From Cellulomonas fimi ATCC 484 (GTDB lineage: Bacteria; Actinomycetota; Actinomycetes; Actinomycetales; Cellulomonadaceae): 64,000 nt of DNA. The notes below the pieces were generated by a model, which worked only from the letters and a program-made list of their open reading frames with translations, did no database searches and was not told where the DNA came from. Positions 9,528-17,471 of this stretch are shown in pieces. The position numbers were made by a program, and so were the translations under genes. The DNA lies in assembly GCF_000212695.1 (NCBI RefSeq), contig NC_015514.1:1364001-1428000 (forward strand), in the 5' to 3' direction. The stretch's first letter is position 1, and each line of letters opens with the position of its first letter.

Positions 9528-12122
9528 ATGAACTCACGTCATCTCGTCGTCGTCGGCGGCGGCATGGTCGCCCAGCGGCTCGTCGAGGCGCTCCGCGACC
9601 GCGACGCGGCCGGCACCTGGCGCATCACGGTCCTCGCCGAGGAGCCGCGCCGCCCGTACGACCGCGTGGCCCTCACGAGCTACTTCTCGGGCCGCAAGCC
9701 CGAGGAGCTCGAGCTCGGCGACGCCGCGCTGTGGGACGACCCGCTCGTGACGCTGGTGCGCGACGACGCGGTCACGGCCGTGGACCGCGACGCCCGCACG
9801 GTCACGGCGGCGTCGGGCCGCACGTACGCCTACGACCACCTGGTGCTCGCCACGGGGTCGTACGCGTGGGTCCCGCCCACGGAGGGCGCCGACCTGCCGG
9901 GGGTCTTCGTCTACCGCACGATCGACGACGTCGCAGCGCTGCGCGGGTACGTCGAGAAGCTCCAGGAGGACCTGCGGCGACCCGTGCGCGGCGCGGTCCT
10001 GGGCGGCGGCCTGCTCGGCCTGGAGGCCGCGGGCGCGCTGCACGCGCTCGGCGCGCAGGCCACGGTGCTGCAGGTCGGCTCGCACCTCATGGACACGCAG
10101 CTCGACCTGGGCGGCGGCGAGGCGCTGCGTCGGCTCATCAACGCCATCGGCATCGGCGTCCGGGTCAACGCCATGACGGTCCGCATCCGCCCGCACCGGC
10201 GGGGCGGCGTGGGGCGCCTCGACCTCGCCGACGGCGGTCGCGTCGACGCGGACGTCGTGGTCGTCGCCGCGGGCGTGCGGCCGCGCGACGAGCTCGCGCG
10301 CGCGGCCGGGCTGGAGGTCGGCCCCCGCGGCGGTGTCGTGGTCGACGACACGTGCCTGTCGTCGGACCCGGCGGTCTCGGCGGTCGGCGAGGTGGCGTGC
10401 ATCCAGGGCGCCTGCATCGGGCTCGTCGCCCCGGGGTACGCGATGGCCGAGGTCACCGCGGACCGTCTGCTGGGCGGGGCGGCGGAGTTCCCCGGGGCGG
10501 ACACCGCGACCAAGCTCAAGCTCGCCGGCGTGGACGTCGCGAGCTTCGGCGACGCGTTCGGCCGCACCGAGGGTGCGCTCGAGCTCGTCTGGGCCGACCC
10601 GGTCGCGGGCGTCTACAAGAAGCTCGTCATGTCGGACGACGCGCGCACGCTGCTCGGCGGCGTCCTCGTGGGCGACGCGTCCGCGTACGCGAGCCTGCGC
10701 CCGATGCTGGGCCGCGAGCTGCCGGGCGACCCGGCCGCGTTCCTGCTGCCCGAGGGCGGCGGGTCCGGTGCGCCCGACCTCGAGCTGCCCGACGACGCGG
10801 GCGTCTGCTCGTGCAACAACGTCTCCGCGGGCACCATCCGGGCGGCCGTCACGGAGCACGGCTGCACCGACGTGGGTGCCGTCAAGGCGTGCACCAGGGC
10901 CGGCACGTCCTGCGGCTCGTGCCTCCCGCTGGTCAAGAAGCTCGTCACGACCGAGCTGTCCAAGCAGGGCATCACCGTGAGCAGCGCGCTGTGCGAGCAC
11001 TTCGCGCTGTCCCGCGCGCAGCTCTACGACGCCGTCCTGGTCTCGGGCGTGCGCTCGTTCACCGAGGTCGTCGAGCGGTTCGGCACCCGGGCCGAGGGGC
11101 GCGGCTGCGACATCTGCAAGCCGGCCGTCGCGTCGATCCTCGCCACGACCGCCCCGGCGCACGTCCTGGAGGGCGAGCGCGCGGCGCTGCAGGACACCAA
11201 CGACCACGTCATGGCGAACCTCCAGAAGGACGGCTCGTACTCGGTCGTGCCGCGCATCCCCGGCGGGGAGGTCACGCCCGAGGGGCTCATCGCGATCGGC
11301 GAGGTCGCCAAGGACTTCGGGCTCTACACGAAGATCACGGGCGGCCAGCGGATCGACATGTTCGGCGCCCGCATCGACCAGCTCCCGCTCATCTGGCAGC
11401 GGCTCGTCGACGCCGGGTTCGAGTCGGGGCACGCGTACGGCAAGTCGCTGCGGACCGTGAAGTCGTGCGTCGGCTCGACGTGGTGCCGGTTCGGCGTGCA
11501 GGACTCGGTGGCGCTCGCGGTGCTCCTCGAGCTGCGGTACCGCGGCCTGCGCTCGCCGCACAAGCTCAAGATGGGCGTCTCCGGCTGCGCACGCGAGTGC
11601 GCGGAGGCCCGCGGCAAGGACGTCGGCGTGATCGCGACCGACAAGGGCTGGAACGTCTACGTCGGCGGCAACGGCGGCTTCACCCCGAAGCACGCGGTGC
11701 TGCTCGCCGAGGACCTGTCCACCGAGGACCTCATCCGCACCATCGACCGGTTCCTCCTGTACTACATCCGCACCGCCGACCGCCTGCAGCGCACCGCGCC
11801 GTGGCTGGAGGAGCTCGAGGGCGGCGTCGACGCGCTGCGCGGCGTGGTCCTCGAGGACACGCTCGGCATCGCCGCGGACCTCGACGAGCAGATGGCCCGC
11901 CACGTCACCGAGTACGAGGACGAGTGGCGCGCGACGCTCGAGGACCCGGAGAAGCTGCGCCGGTTCGCGTCCTTCGTGAACGCCCCGCAGACGGCCGACC
12001 CGTCGCTCGCGTACGTCCCCGAGCGCGGCCAGGCCCGACCCGCCACCGCCGACGAGCGCGACGCCGCGCTGCGCGGCGAACCCGTCCTCGTCGCCGGCAC
12101 GACCCTGGAGGTGCGCGCATGA
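9528..12122 (+). CDS. nirB: Assimilatory nitrite reductase [NAD(P)H], large subunit
   Basis: 864 aa, typical for NirB. It reduces nitrite to ammonium by six electrons using FAD, Fe-S clusters and siroheme. An N-terminal FAD/NAD(P)H domain opens with VVVGGGMVAQRL. A BFD-type 2Fe-2S domain follows near 427 (VCSCNN...CGSC). The C-terminal nitrite/sulfite reductase domains carry the 4Fe-4S/siroheme cysteines (VKSCVGSTWC near 645 and GVSGCARECAEARGKD near 683). The ATG at 9528 has GACGGAG six bases upstream and gives the conserved N-terminus; an in-frame start at 9477 would add 17 unrelated residues. It is first in an operon with nirD and the siroheme genes, which supply its prosthetic group. Confidence 0.96.
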   Translation: MNSRHLVVVGGGMVAQRLVEALRDRDAAGTWRITVLAEEPRRPYDRVALTSYFSGRKPEELELGDAALWDDPLVTLVRDDAVTAVDRDARTVTAASGRTYAYDHLVLATGSYAWVPPTEGADLPGVFVYRTIDDVAALRGYVEKLQEDLRRPVRGAVLGGGLLGLEAAGALHALGAQATVLQVGSHLMDTQLDLGGGEALRRLINAIGIGVRVNAMTVRIRPHRRGGVGRLDLADGGRVDADVVVVAAGVRPRDELARAAGLEVGPRGGVVVDDTCLSSDPAVSAVGEVACIQGACIGLVAPGYAMAEVTADRLLGGAAEFPGADTATKLKLAGVDVASFGDAFGRTEGALELVWADPVAGVYKKLVMSDDARTLLGGVLVGDASAYASLRPMLGRELPGDPAAFLLPEGGGSGAPDLELPDDAGVCSCNNVSAGTIRAAVTEHGCTDVGAVKACTRAGTSCGSCLPLVKKLVTTELSKQGITVSSALCEHFALSRAQLYDAVLVSGVRSFTEVVERFGTRAEGRGCDICKPAVASILATTAPAHVLEGERAALQDTNDHVMANLQKDGSYSVVPRIPGGEVTPEGLIAIGEVAKDFGLYTKITGGQRIDMFGARIDQLPLIWQRLVDAGFESGHAYGKSLRTVKSCVGSTWCRFGVQDSVALAVLLELRYRGLRSPHKLKMGVSGCARECAEARGKDVGVIATDKGWNVYVGGNGGFTPKHAVLLAEDLSTEDLIRTIDRFLLYYIRTADRLQRTAPWLEELEGGVDALRGVVLEDTLGIAADLDEQMARHVTEYEDEWRATLEDPEKLRRFASFVNAPQTADPSLAYVPERGQARPATADERDAALRGEPVLVAGTTLEVRA

Positions 12123-12538
12123 CCGTCTCGGAGACCCCCACGCTGCCCGAGCTGCGGCAGACCGGCTGGCAGCCGGTGTGCGCGCTGCGGCACCTCGCCC
12201 CGGAGCGCGGGGCGGCGGCCATCTTCGGCGAGCACCAGGTCGCCCTGTTCCGGCTCGTCGACGACCGCGTCCTCGCGGTCGACCAGCACGACCCGTTCAG
12301 CGACGCGTACGTCATGTCGCGCGGCATCGTGGGCTCGCGAGCGGTCGACGGGGTCGAGGTCCCGACCGTCGCGTCGCCCATGTACAAGCAGGTGTTCGAC
12401 CTGACGACGGGCCGCTGCCTCGACCCGGCCGGCAAGGTGCCCGCACGGGGCCTGCCCGCGGACCTGCGCGCCTTCCCGGTGCGCGTGGTGGACGGCGTGG
12501 TGGAGGTCGAGCTGCCCGACGGGCCGGTGGAGCCGTGA
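12119..12538 (+). CDS. nirD: Nitrite reductase small subunit (Rieske-like)
   Basis: 139 aa with the NirD fold. It contains WQPVCALRHLAPERG, the DQHDPFSDAYVMSRGIVG segment (the degenerate Rieske region) and MYKQVFDLTTGRCLD. As usual for NirD, the Rieske ligands are not all retained, so it probably does not hold a 2Fe-2S cluster. Its ATG overlaps the nirB stop (ATGA), giving coupled, roughly equimolar synthesis. Confidence 0.95.
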   Translation: MTVSETPTLPELRQTGWQPVCALRHLAPERGAAAIFGEHQVALFRLVDDRVLAVDQHDPFSDAYVMSRGIVGSRAVDGVEVPTVASPMYKQVFDLTTGRCLDPAGKVPARGLPADLRAFPVRVVDGVVEVELPDGPVEP

Positions 12539-13857
12539 CCACCATGCTCGGCGTCGACCTGCGGGGCCGGCGCGTCGTGGTGGTCGGGGGCGGCCCGGTC
12601 GCGGCCCGCCGGGTGCAGGGCCTGCTCGCCGACGCCGCGCAGGTCGTCGTCGTGGCGCCCGCGCTGTGCGAGGTGCTCGCGGACATGCACCGCTGGGGCC
12701 TCGTCGAGTGGCGCTCCCGCGAGGTCGAGCCGAGCGACCTCGACGGCGCGTGGCTCGTGCACACCGCGACGGGCGACCGCGCGACCGACGACGCCGTCGT
12801 GGCGTGGGCGTCGCAGCGGCACACGTTCTGCGTCGACGCGGGCACGGGCACGCAGGGCACCGCGCGCACCCCGGCCACGACGCGGCACGACGAGGTCCTC
12901 GTCGGCGTCGTCTCGACGGGCGCACCTGACCCGCGGCGCACCGCCGCCGTGCGCGACGCGGTCGACGCGCACCTGCGCGAGGGCCGCGTGGACCTGCGCC
13001 GGCACCGCCCGGGCCCGGGCCGGGTCGTCCTGGTGGGCGGCGGTCCGGGGGCCCTGGACCTGCTGACGCTCGGCGCCCGCCGCGCGATCGCGCAGGCCGA
13101 CGTCGTCGTGACCGACCGCCTCGGTCCGGTCGGGGTGCTCGACGAGCTCGCGCCCGGCGTCGAGGTCGTGGACGTGGGCAAGTCCCCGGGCCACCACCCG
13201 GTCCCGCAGCACGAGATCAACCGGATCCTCGTCGAGCAGGCCCGCCGCGGCCGGGTGGTCGTGCGGCTCAAGGGCGGCGACCCGTTCCTGTACGGCCGCG
13301 GCGGCGAGGAGGTCCGCGCGTGCCGTGAGGCCGGCGTGGCCGTGGAGGTCGTGCCCGGTGTCTCGAGCGCGCTCGCCGCGCCCGCGGCGGCCGGCATCCC
13401 GCTCACGCACCGGGGCACCGTCGGAGCCGTGCACGTGATGAACGGGCACGACGGCTGGTCGTCCGCGGCGCTCACCGGCCTGCGCGACGCGTCGTGCACG
13501 GTCGTCGTGCTCATGGGCGTCACGGTGCTGGCGGACCTGACCGCGCAGGCGGTCGCCGAGGGCGTGGACCCGGCGACGCCGGTCGCGGTCGTCGAGGACG
13601 GCACCCTGCCGACGCAGCGCGTGACGCGCGCGACGCTCGGCGACGCCGCGGCCCGGGCGGCCGCCGTCGGCGTCCGCGCCCCCGCCGTCGTCGTCATCGG
13701 CGCCGTCGCGGCGCAGGGGCTGCTCGACGCCGAGCCCGAGGACGCCCCGACCGCCCACGACGGGCCGGCCGCGGCCGCCGCGGAGGTCCCGCCGCGCACC
13801 GCGTCGGCGGGCAGCGGCACCGCCCCGGTCGTCCCGCACGACACAATGGCCTCGTGA
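12535..13857 (+). CDS. cysG: Siroheme synthase: precorrin-2 dehydrogenase-like domain + uroporphyrinogen-III C-methyltransferase
   Basis: 440 aa. Residues 1-155 form a CysG-type NAD-binding domain (RRVVVVGGGPVAARRV). Residues about 163-400 are a SAM uroporphyrinogen-III methyltransferase (VVLVGGGPGALDLLTLGA; VVRLKGGDPFLYGRGGEE; VPGVSSALAAPAAAGIPLTH). The protein makes precorrin-2 and probably oxidises it to sirohydrochlorin for NirB. The N-terminal part is shorter than in E. coli CysG, consistent with the iron-insertion step being done by the separate chelatase two genes downstream. GTG at 12535 overlaps the nirD stop; ATG at 12544 is an alternative three codons in. The C-terminal ~35 residues are Ala/Pro-rich and non-conserved. 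Confidence 0.92.
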   Translation: MTTMLGVDLRGRRVVVVGGGPVAARRVQGLLADAAQVVVVAPALCEVLADMHRWGLVEWRSREVEPSDLDGAWLVHTATGDRATDDAVVAWASQRHTFCVDAGTGTQGTARTPATTRHDEVLVGVVSTGAPDPRRTAAVRDAVDAHLREGRVDLRRHRPGPGRVVLVGGGPGALDLLTLGARRAIAQADVVVTDRLGPVGVLDELAPGVEVVDVGKSPGHHPVPQHEINRILVEQARRGRVVVRLKGGDPFLYGRGGEEVRACREAGVAVEVVPGVSSALAAPAAAGIPLTHRGTVGAVHVMNGHDGWSSAALTGLRDASCTVVVLMGVTVLADLTAQAVAEGVDPATPVAVVEDGTLPTQRVTRATLGDAAARAAAVGVRAPAVVVIGAVAAQGLLDAEPEDAPTAHDGPAAAAAEVPPRTASAGSGTAPVVPHDTMAS

Positions 13858-14972
13858 GCGAGCCGATCGACCAGACCCTCGCCGGGTGCGTCGTCCTGAT
13901 CACCGCCGACCGTCGGTCGGCGGAGCTCGCTGCCGCCCTCGGCCGCCGCGGTGCCACCGTGCGGCACGCGCCGGCGCTCGGGATGGTGCCGCACATCGAC
14001 GACGCCGCGCTGCTCTCGGGCACGCGGTCGCTGCTCGCCGACCCGCCGGACACGGTCGTCGTGACGACGGGCATCGGCTTCCGCGGCTGGATCGAGGCCG
14101 CCGACGCGGCGGGTCTCGCCGAGCCGCTGGTCGAGATGCTGCGGGGGACCCGGATCGTGGCGCGCGGCCCCAAGGCGCGCGGCGCGATCCAGGCCGCGGG
14201 CCTGACCGCCGACTGGGTCGCCGAGTCGGAGACGAGCGCGGAGATCGCGCAGGTCCTGCTCGACGAGGGCGTGGCCGGGCACGACATCGCCGTGCAGCAC
14301 CACGGTGCGGGAGCCGACGGTCTCGACGAGGCGTTCGCGGCCGCGGGCGCGCGCGTGCGCAGCCTGGTCGTGTACCGGTGGGGGCCGCCGCCCGACCCGG
14401 CGGTCGTCACGTCGTCGGTGCGCGCGGTCGCCGGGGGCGAGGTCGACGCGGTCGTGTTCACGTCCGCGCCGGGCGCCGCCGCGTGGTGGGAGGCCGCCGA
14501 CGCGGAGGGCGTGGCCGACGACATCGTCCACCACTGCCGTGCCGAGCGGGTCGTCATGGCCGCCGTCGGCCCCGTGACCGCGCGGCCGCTGCTCGACCGC
14601 GGGGTCGAGCCCCTCGTCCCGGACCGTGGCCGGCTCGGCTCGCTGGTCCGCACGCTCGTGAGCCACTACGGCGGCATCCAGGCGCTCGCCACGGTCGCGG
14701 GGCCGTTGCGCGTCTACCGCGGCGCGGCCGTGCTGGACGGTCACGTGCTGCCGCTCACGCCGAGCGGGCTCGAGGTGCTCCGCCTGCTCGCCGGGGCGCG
14801 CGGCTCGGTCGTCCCGCGGGACCAGGTGCTGGCCGTGCTGCCCGGCGAGTCGAAGGACCCCCACGCGGCGGAGGTCGCGATCGCCCGGCTGCGGGAGGCG
14901 ACCGGGAGCCGGGCCCTGATCCGCACGGTCGTCAAGCGTGGCTACCGGCTCGAGCTCGAGGAGACCGCATGA
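13854..14972 (+). CDS. Uroporphyrinogen-III synthase fused to winged-helix DNA-binding domain (NnaR-like regulator)
   Basis: 372 aa. Residues 1-255 are a HEM4 (uroporphyrinogen-III synthase) domain (VVTTGIGFRGW, RIVARGPKARGA, VVFTSAPGAAAWWEAA). Residues about 275-370 are an OmpR-type winged helix (LPLTPSGLEVLRLLAG; VAIARLREATGSRALIRTV; KRGYRLE). This architecture is that of NnaR, the nitrite/nitrate assimilation regulator described in Streptomyces and mycobacteria. It probably acts as an activator of nir genes alongside GlnR. Whether the synthase domain is catalytically active is uncertain. Its GTG overlaps the cysG stop. Placement inside the siroheme operon is consistent with either an enzymatic or a porphyrin-sensing role. 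Confidence 0.9.
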   Translation: MSEPIDQTLAGCVVLITADRRSAELAAALGRRGATVRHAPALGMVPHIDDAALLSGTRSLLADPPDTVVVTTGIGFRGWIEAADAAGLAEPLVEMLRGTRIVARGPKARGAIQAAGLTADWVAESETSAEIAQVLLDEGVAGHDIAVQHHGAGADGLDEAFAAAGARVRSLVVYRWGPPPDPAVVTSSVRAVAGGEVDAVVFTSAPGAAAWWEAADAEGVADDIVHHCRAERVVMAAVGPVTARPLLDRGVEPLVPDRGRLGSLVRTLVSHYGGIQALATVAGPLRVYRGAAVLDGHVLPLTPSGLEVLRLLAGARGSVVPRDQVLAVLPGESKDPHAAEVAIARLREATGSRALIRTVVKRGYRLELEETA

Positions 14973-15727
14973 CCAGCGCGCTGCACGCCGAGGGCGGGGC
15001 TGCCGTCGCGACGGGGCCGGTGCTCGTCGGCTGCTCGCACGGCACGGACAACCTGCAGGGGCGCGAGGCGATCCGCTCGATCCTCGCCGACGTCGCCGCG
15101 ACCCGCACGGACCTGCGCGTCCGTGAGGCGTTCGTCGACGTGCAGGTGCCGGAGGTCGGCGCGGTGGTCGCCGACGCGCTCGCGGAGCAGCGCGGGGGAG
15201 TCGTGGTCGTGCCGCTCCTGCTGTCGGTGGGCTTCCACGTGAAGGTCGACATCGCGGCCGCGGTGGACCGTCCGGGCGCCGCGGCGACGGGCCCGCTGGG
15301 GCCGGACCCGCGGCTCGTCGACGTCCTCGTCGAGCGCCTGCACGACGTCGGCCTGCGCCCGGACGACTCGGTCGTGCTGGCCGCCGCCGGCTCGACGGAC
15401 TCCGCGGCCGCGCTCGCGGTGGAGTCGGTCGCCGCAGGCCTCGCGGACCGCCTGTCGCAGCCGGTTACGATCGGGTACGGCGCGGGTGCCGAGCCGCGGG
15501 TCCCCGCGGCGATCGCAGCGGCGCGTGCGGACCTGCGTCCCGGGGGGCGGGTCGTGGTGGCCTCCTACCTGCTCGCCCCCGGCTTCTTCTACGACCGTGT
15601 CCTGGCCGCCGGTGCGGACGTCGTGAGCCGCCCGCTGGCGCCCGACCCGCGGCTCGCGGAGATCGTGCTCGACCGCTACGACGCGGTCGCCGCCGACCTC
15701 GACGCCCCGGACGTCGCGAGCGTCTGA
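14969..15727 (+). CDS. Sirohydrochlorin ferrochelatase / CbiX family
   Basis: 252 aa with two tandem CbiX-like halves. The N-terminal metal-binding His is in LVGCSHGTDNLQGRE and the second half includes VVASYLLAPGFFYDRV. The family inserts Fe2+ into sirohydrochlorin to make siroheme (SirB) or Co2+ for cobalamin; the operon with nirBD and cysG points to siroheme. Its ATG overlaps the preceding stop (ATGA). A hairpin just after the stop (15728-15764) probably ends the operon. Confidence 0.9.
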   Translation: MTSALHAEGGAAVATGPVLVGCSHGTDNLQGREAIRSILADVAATRTDLRVREAFVDVQVPEVGAVVADALAEQRGGVVVVPLLLSVGFHVKVDIAAAVDRPGAAATGPLGPDPRLVDVLVERLHDVGLRPDDSVVLAAAGSTDSAAALAVESVAAGLADRLSQPVTIGYGAGAEPRVPAAIAAARADLRPGGRVVVASYLLAPGFFYDRVLAAGADVVSRPLAPDPRLAEIVLDRYDAVAADLDAPDVASV

Positions 15728-15764
15728 CCTGCGACGGAGGCCGCGCTGCGGCCGTGGACGCAGG
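15728..15764 (+). terminator. Hairpin at end of the nir/siroheme operon
   Basis: CCTGCG (15728-15733) pairs with CGCAGG (15759-15764), and inside it GGCCGC pairs with GCGGCC across a GCT loop, with an internal loop between the stems. It begins immediately after the chelatase stop. No T-run follows, which is common in high-GC actinomycetes. Confidence 0.5.
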
Positions 15765-15823
15765 GGAGCCAGCAGGTGGACAGGGGCTTGCGCCCGGCAG
15801 GAGCGGCACCTAGGAATGCCGCC

Positions 15824-16570
15824 ATGCACACTGTCGTGAAGAGGTCCGCCGTCGTCGTCGCCGCTGTGGGAGCGCTCCTACTCGCCGGCTGCGGTGCCGA
15901 CGACCCTGCGCCCGACGCGGAGCCCACCGTGTCGGTCGGCCCGTCGCCCGCGATGCGCACGATCGACACCCCGACGTGCCTGCCCGAGGGCACGGCGGCC
16001 GCGGCGACGGGCCCCGAGGAGGACCCGACGGTCGTCGCGTGGACCGGGAGCGGCACCCAGGGGGTGCTGCTCGCGCCGCAGAACCAGTCCGACGTGTGCC
16101 AGTGGTCGGAGCAGATGACGCGCCTGGCGGGGGAGGGCTACCTCGTCGCGTCGTTCACGTGGGCCGACGACAGCGCCGGCTCGCTGCTGGGGGCGGTCGA
16201 CGTGCTGCGGTCGGTCGGGGCCGAGGAGGTCGCGCTCGTCGGCGCGTCGAAGGGCGGCACGTTCTCGGCGGCGCTGGCCGACGAGGCCGACGCGGTCGCG
16301 GTCGTCGCGCTCGGCCCGCCCGCGACCTTCGACGGCATCGACGCGGCCTCCGAGGCGAGCTCCTACGAGGGTCCGCTGCTCGTGATCGCCTCGACCGACG
16401 ACAGCAGCGTGAGCGCGGGCTCGTCGCGCGAGGTGGCACGCGCGGACGACCCGGACACGTTCGTCGAGCTCGACGGCAGCGCGCACGGCGTCGCGCTGTT
16501 CTCGGGTGAGCACCGTGCGGCGGTCGAGGAGGCCATCGACGAGCTGCTGGCCGAGGGCTTCGAGGGCTGA
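15824..16570 (+). CDS. Lipoprotein with alpha/beta-hydrolase fold
   Basis: 248 aa. A lipoprotein signal peptide with lipobox LLLAGC (about residues 13-18) indicates attachment to the outer face of the membrane. The body looks like a dienelactone-hydrolase/alpha-beta-hydrolase fold with a nucleophile elbow GASKGG (serine near residue 144) and a candidate histidine in LDGSAHGVALFS. The substrate is unknown. The ATG at 15824 is chosen because it begins directly before the signal peptide and follows TAGGAA; an in-frame upstream ATG at 15776 would add 16 residues. The signal-peptide codons contain a near-perfect CebR-type palindrome (15867-15880), which may make this gene part of the cellobiose regulon. 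Confidence 0.82.
   Translation: MHTVVKRSAVVVAAVGALLLAGCGADDPAPDAEPTVSVGPSPAMRTIDTPTCLPEGTAAAATGPEEDPTVVAWTGSGTQGVLLAPQNQSDVCQWSEQMTRLAGEGYLVASFTWADDSAGSLLGAVDVLRSVGAEEVALVGASKGGTFSAALADEADAVAVVALGPPATFDGIDAASEASSYEGPLLVIASTDDSSVSAGSSREVARADDPDTFVELDGSAHGVALFSGEHRAAVEEAIDELLAEGFEG
15867..15880 (+). promoter_or_regulatory. Intragenic CebR-like palindrome
   Basis: TGGGAGCGCTCCTA matches the Streptomyces CebR operator TGGGAGCGCTCCCA at 13 of 14 positions. It lies 44 bp inside the lipoprotein gene. The site includes a CTA leucine codon, which is unusual in this GC-rich coding background. CebR sites just inside coding regions are known in Streptomyces. Binding is inferred, not shown. Confidence 0.45.
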
Positions 16571-16790
16571 CACGAGCGAGGCCCTCCCGGGAGGCCGCCG
16601 CGCCCCACGTCGCCGTTGACGTGCAGCACGGCGGCCCCTGCCGGAAGGGCGCGCGGGGCACTGTCTACCAGGTACGCGACACCCGCACGAGCGGCAGGAC
16701 GGGACGAACCGGACACGCGCCCGAACCGTTATGGGTCTGTGACCCGGGTCACCCTCAGGACCCCCGACCGCCGGCCGAGGAGGCCGCAGG

Positions 16791-17366
16791 TCAGAGGTAG
16801 CGCAGCGGGTCGAACTCCTCGAGCGGGATGATCCGCAGGCGCGGCAGCTGCACGTTGAACGCGGCGACGTCGGACTCCAGGTCGAACACCTGCAGCCCGC
16901 GCGACGAGAGCCCGGCCAGCGCCGTGCTGGTGAACTCGCGGAAGGCCAGCAGCCCCACACGGCGGTCGCCCGCGTCGACGAGCGTCTCGACCTCGGGGGC
17001 GAAGTCGCCGTCGTGGCTCGCGAGGAGCACGTCGCCGCCGCGCGCGGCGATGGCCTCGAGCGTGCGCTTGATGCCGACGTCGACGACCTTCTCGTACGAC
17101 TCGCCCGACAGGGGGATGGGCGTGAACCCGATCGCGAGCAGCGCCTGCACGAACGACATCGGCAGGGACCCGTTCGACGCGTTGAGGAAGAACAGCGCCT
17201 TGACCGGCTGCCCCCACGCCTGCTGCGCGAAACCCAGCACCCGCTCCCAGCGCGGGCGCTGCTCGGGAGTCGGCCGGCCGCCGAGGATCGACGAGCCCAG
17301 CGTCGCGTCGATGTTCTCGCCGTCGACGAGCAGGTAGGTGGTCCGGTCGCCCGCGTCGGTGCTCAT
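16791..17366 (-). CDS. NYN (PIN-like) domain protein, LabA/DUF88 type
   Basis: 191 aa. The NYN domain is recognised from YLLVDGENIDATLG near the start, FFLNAS, DVGIKRTLEAIAARGGDVLLASHDGDF and the later DAGDRR segment, which together provide the acidic metal-binding cluster of PIN-like nucleases (D and E in DGEN, D in DVGIK, D in SHDGD). It probably acts as an RNA-processing endonuclease. The ATG at 17366 is preferred because it places the motif near the N-terminus; an in-frame start at 17426 is 20 codons upstream. It converges with the lipoprotein gene. Confidence 0.85.
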   Translation of the reverse strand: MSTDAGDRTTYLLVDGENIDATLGSSILGGRPTPEQRPRWERVLGFAQQAWGQPVKALFFLNASNGSLPMSFVQALLAIGFTPIPLSGESYEKVVDVGIKRTLEAIAARGGDVLLASHDGDFAPEVETLVDAGDRRVGLLAFREFTSTALAGLSSRGLQVFDLESDVAAFNVQLPRLRIIPLEEFDPLRYL

Positions 17367-17394
17367 CGGCCCAGCGTATCGACGCAGACGGCGC

Positions 17395-17433
17395 CGGGCC
17401 GGTGACCGCGCGGCGTGCGCGACCACCGGCCCG
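17395..17433 (-). terminator. Hairpin terminator downstream of cex
   Basis: CGGGCCGGTG pairs with CACCGGCCCG (10 bp), enclosing an inner CGCGC/GCGCG stem with a GGCGT loop and symmetrical AC bulges. It starts about 38 bp beyond the cex stop codon in the direction of cex transcription. No T-run is visible. Confidence 0.65.
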
Positions 17434-17471
17434 GTGCCCGGGCCCGTCGGGACCCGACGACCGACGGCCCG

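Noticed and set aside
16571..16600. Terminator from the GGCCCTCCCGGGAGGCC inverted repeat after the lipoprotein gene
   Set aside because: The arms abut without a loop and there is no T-run, so support is weak.
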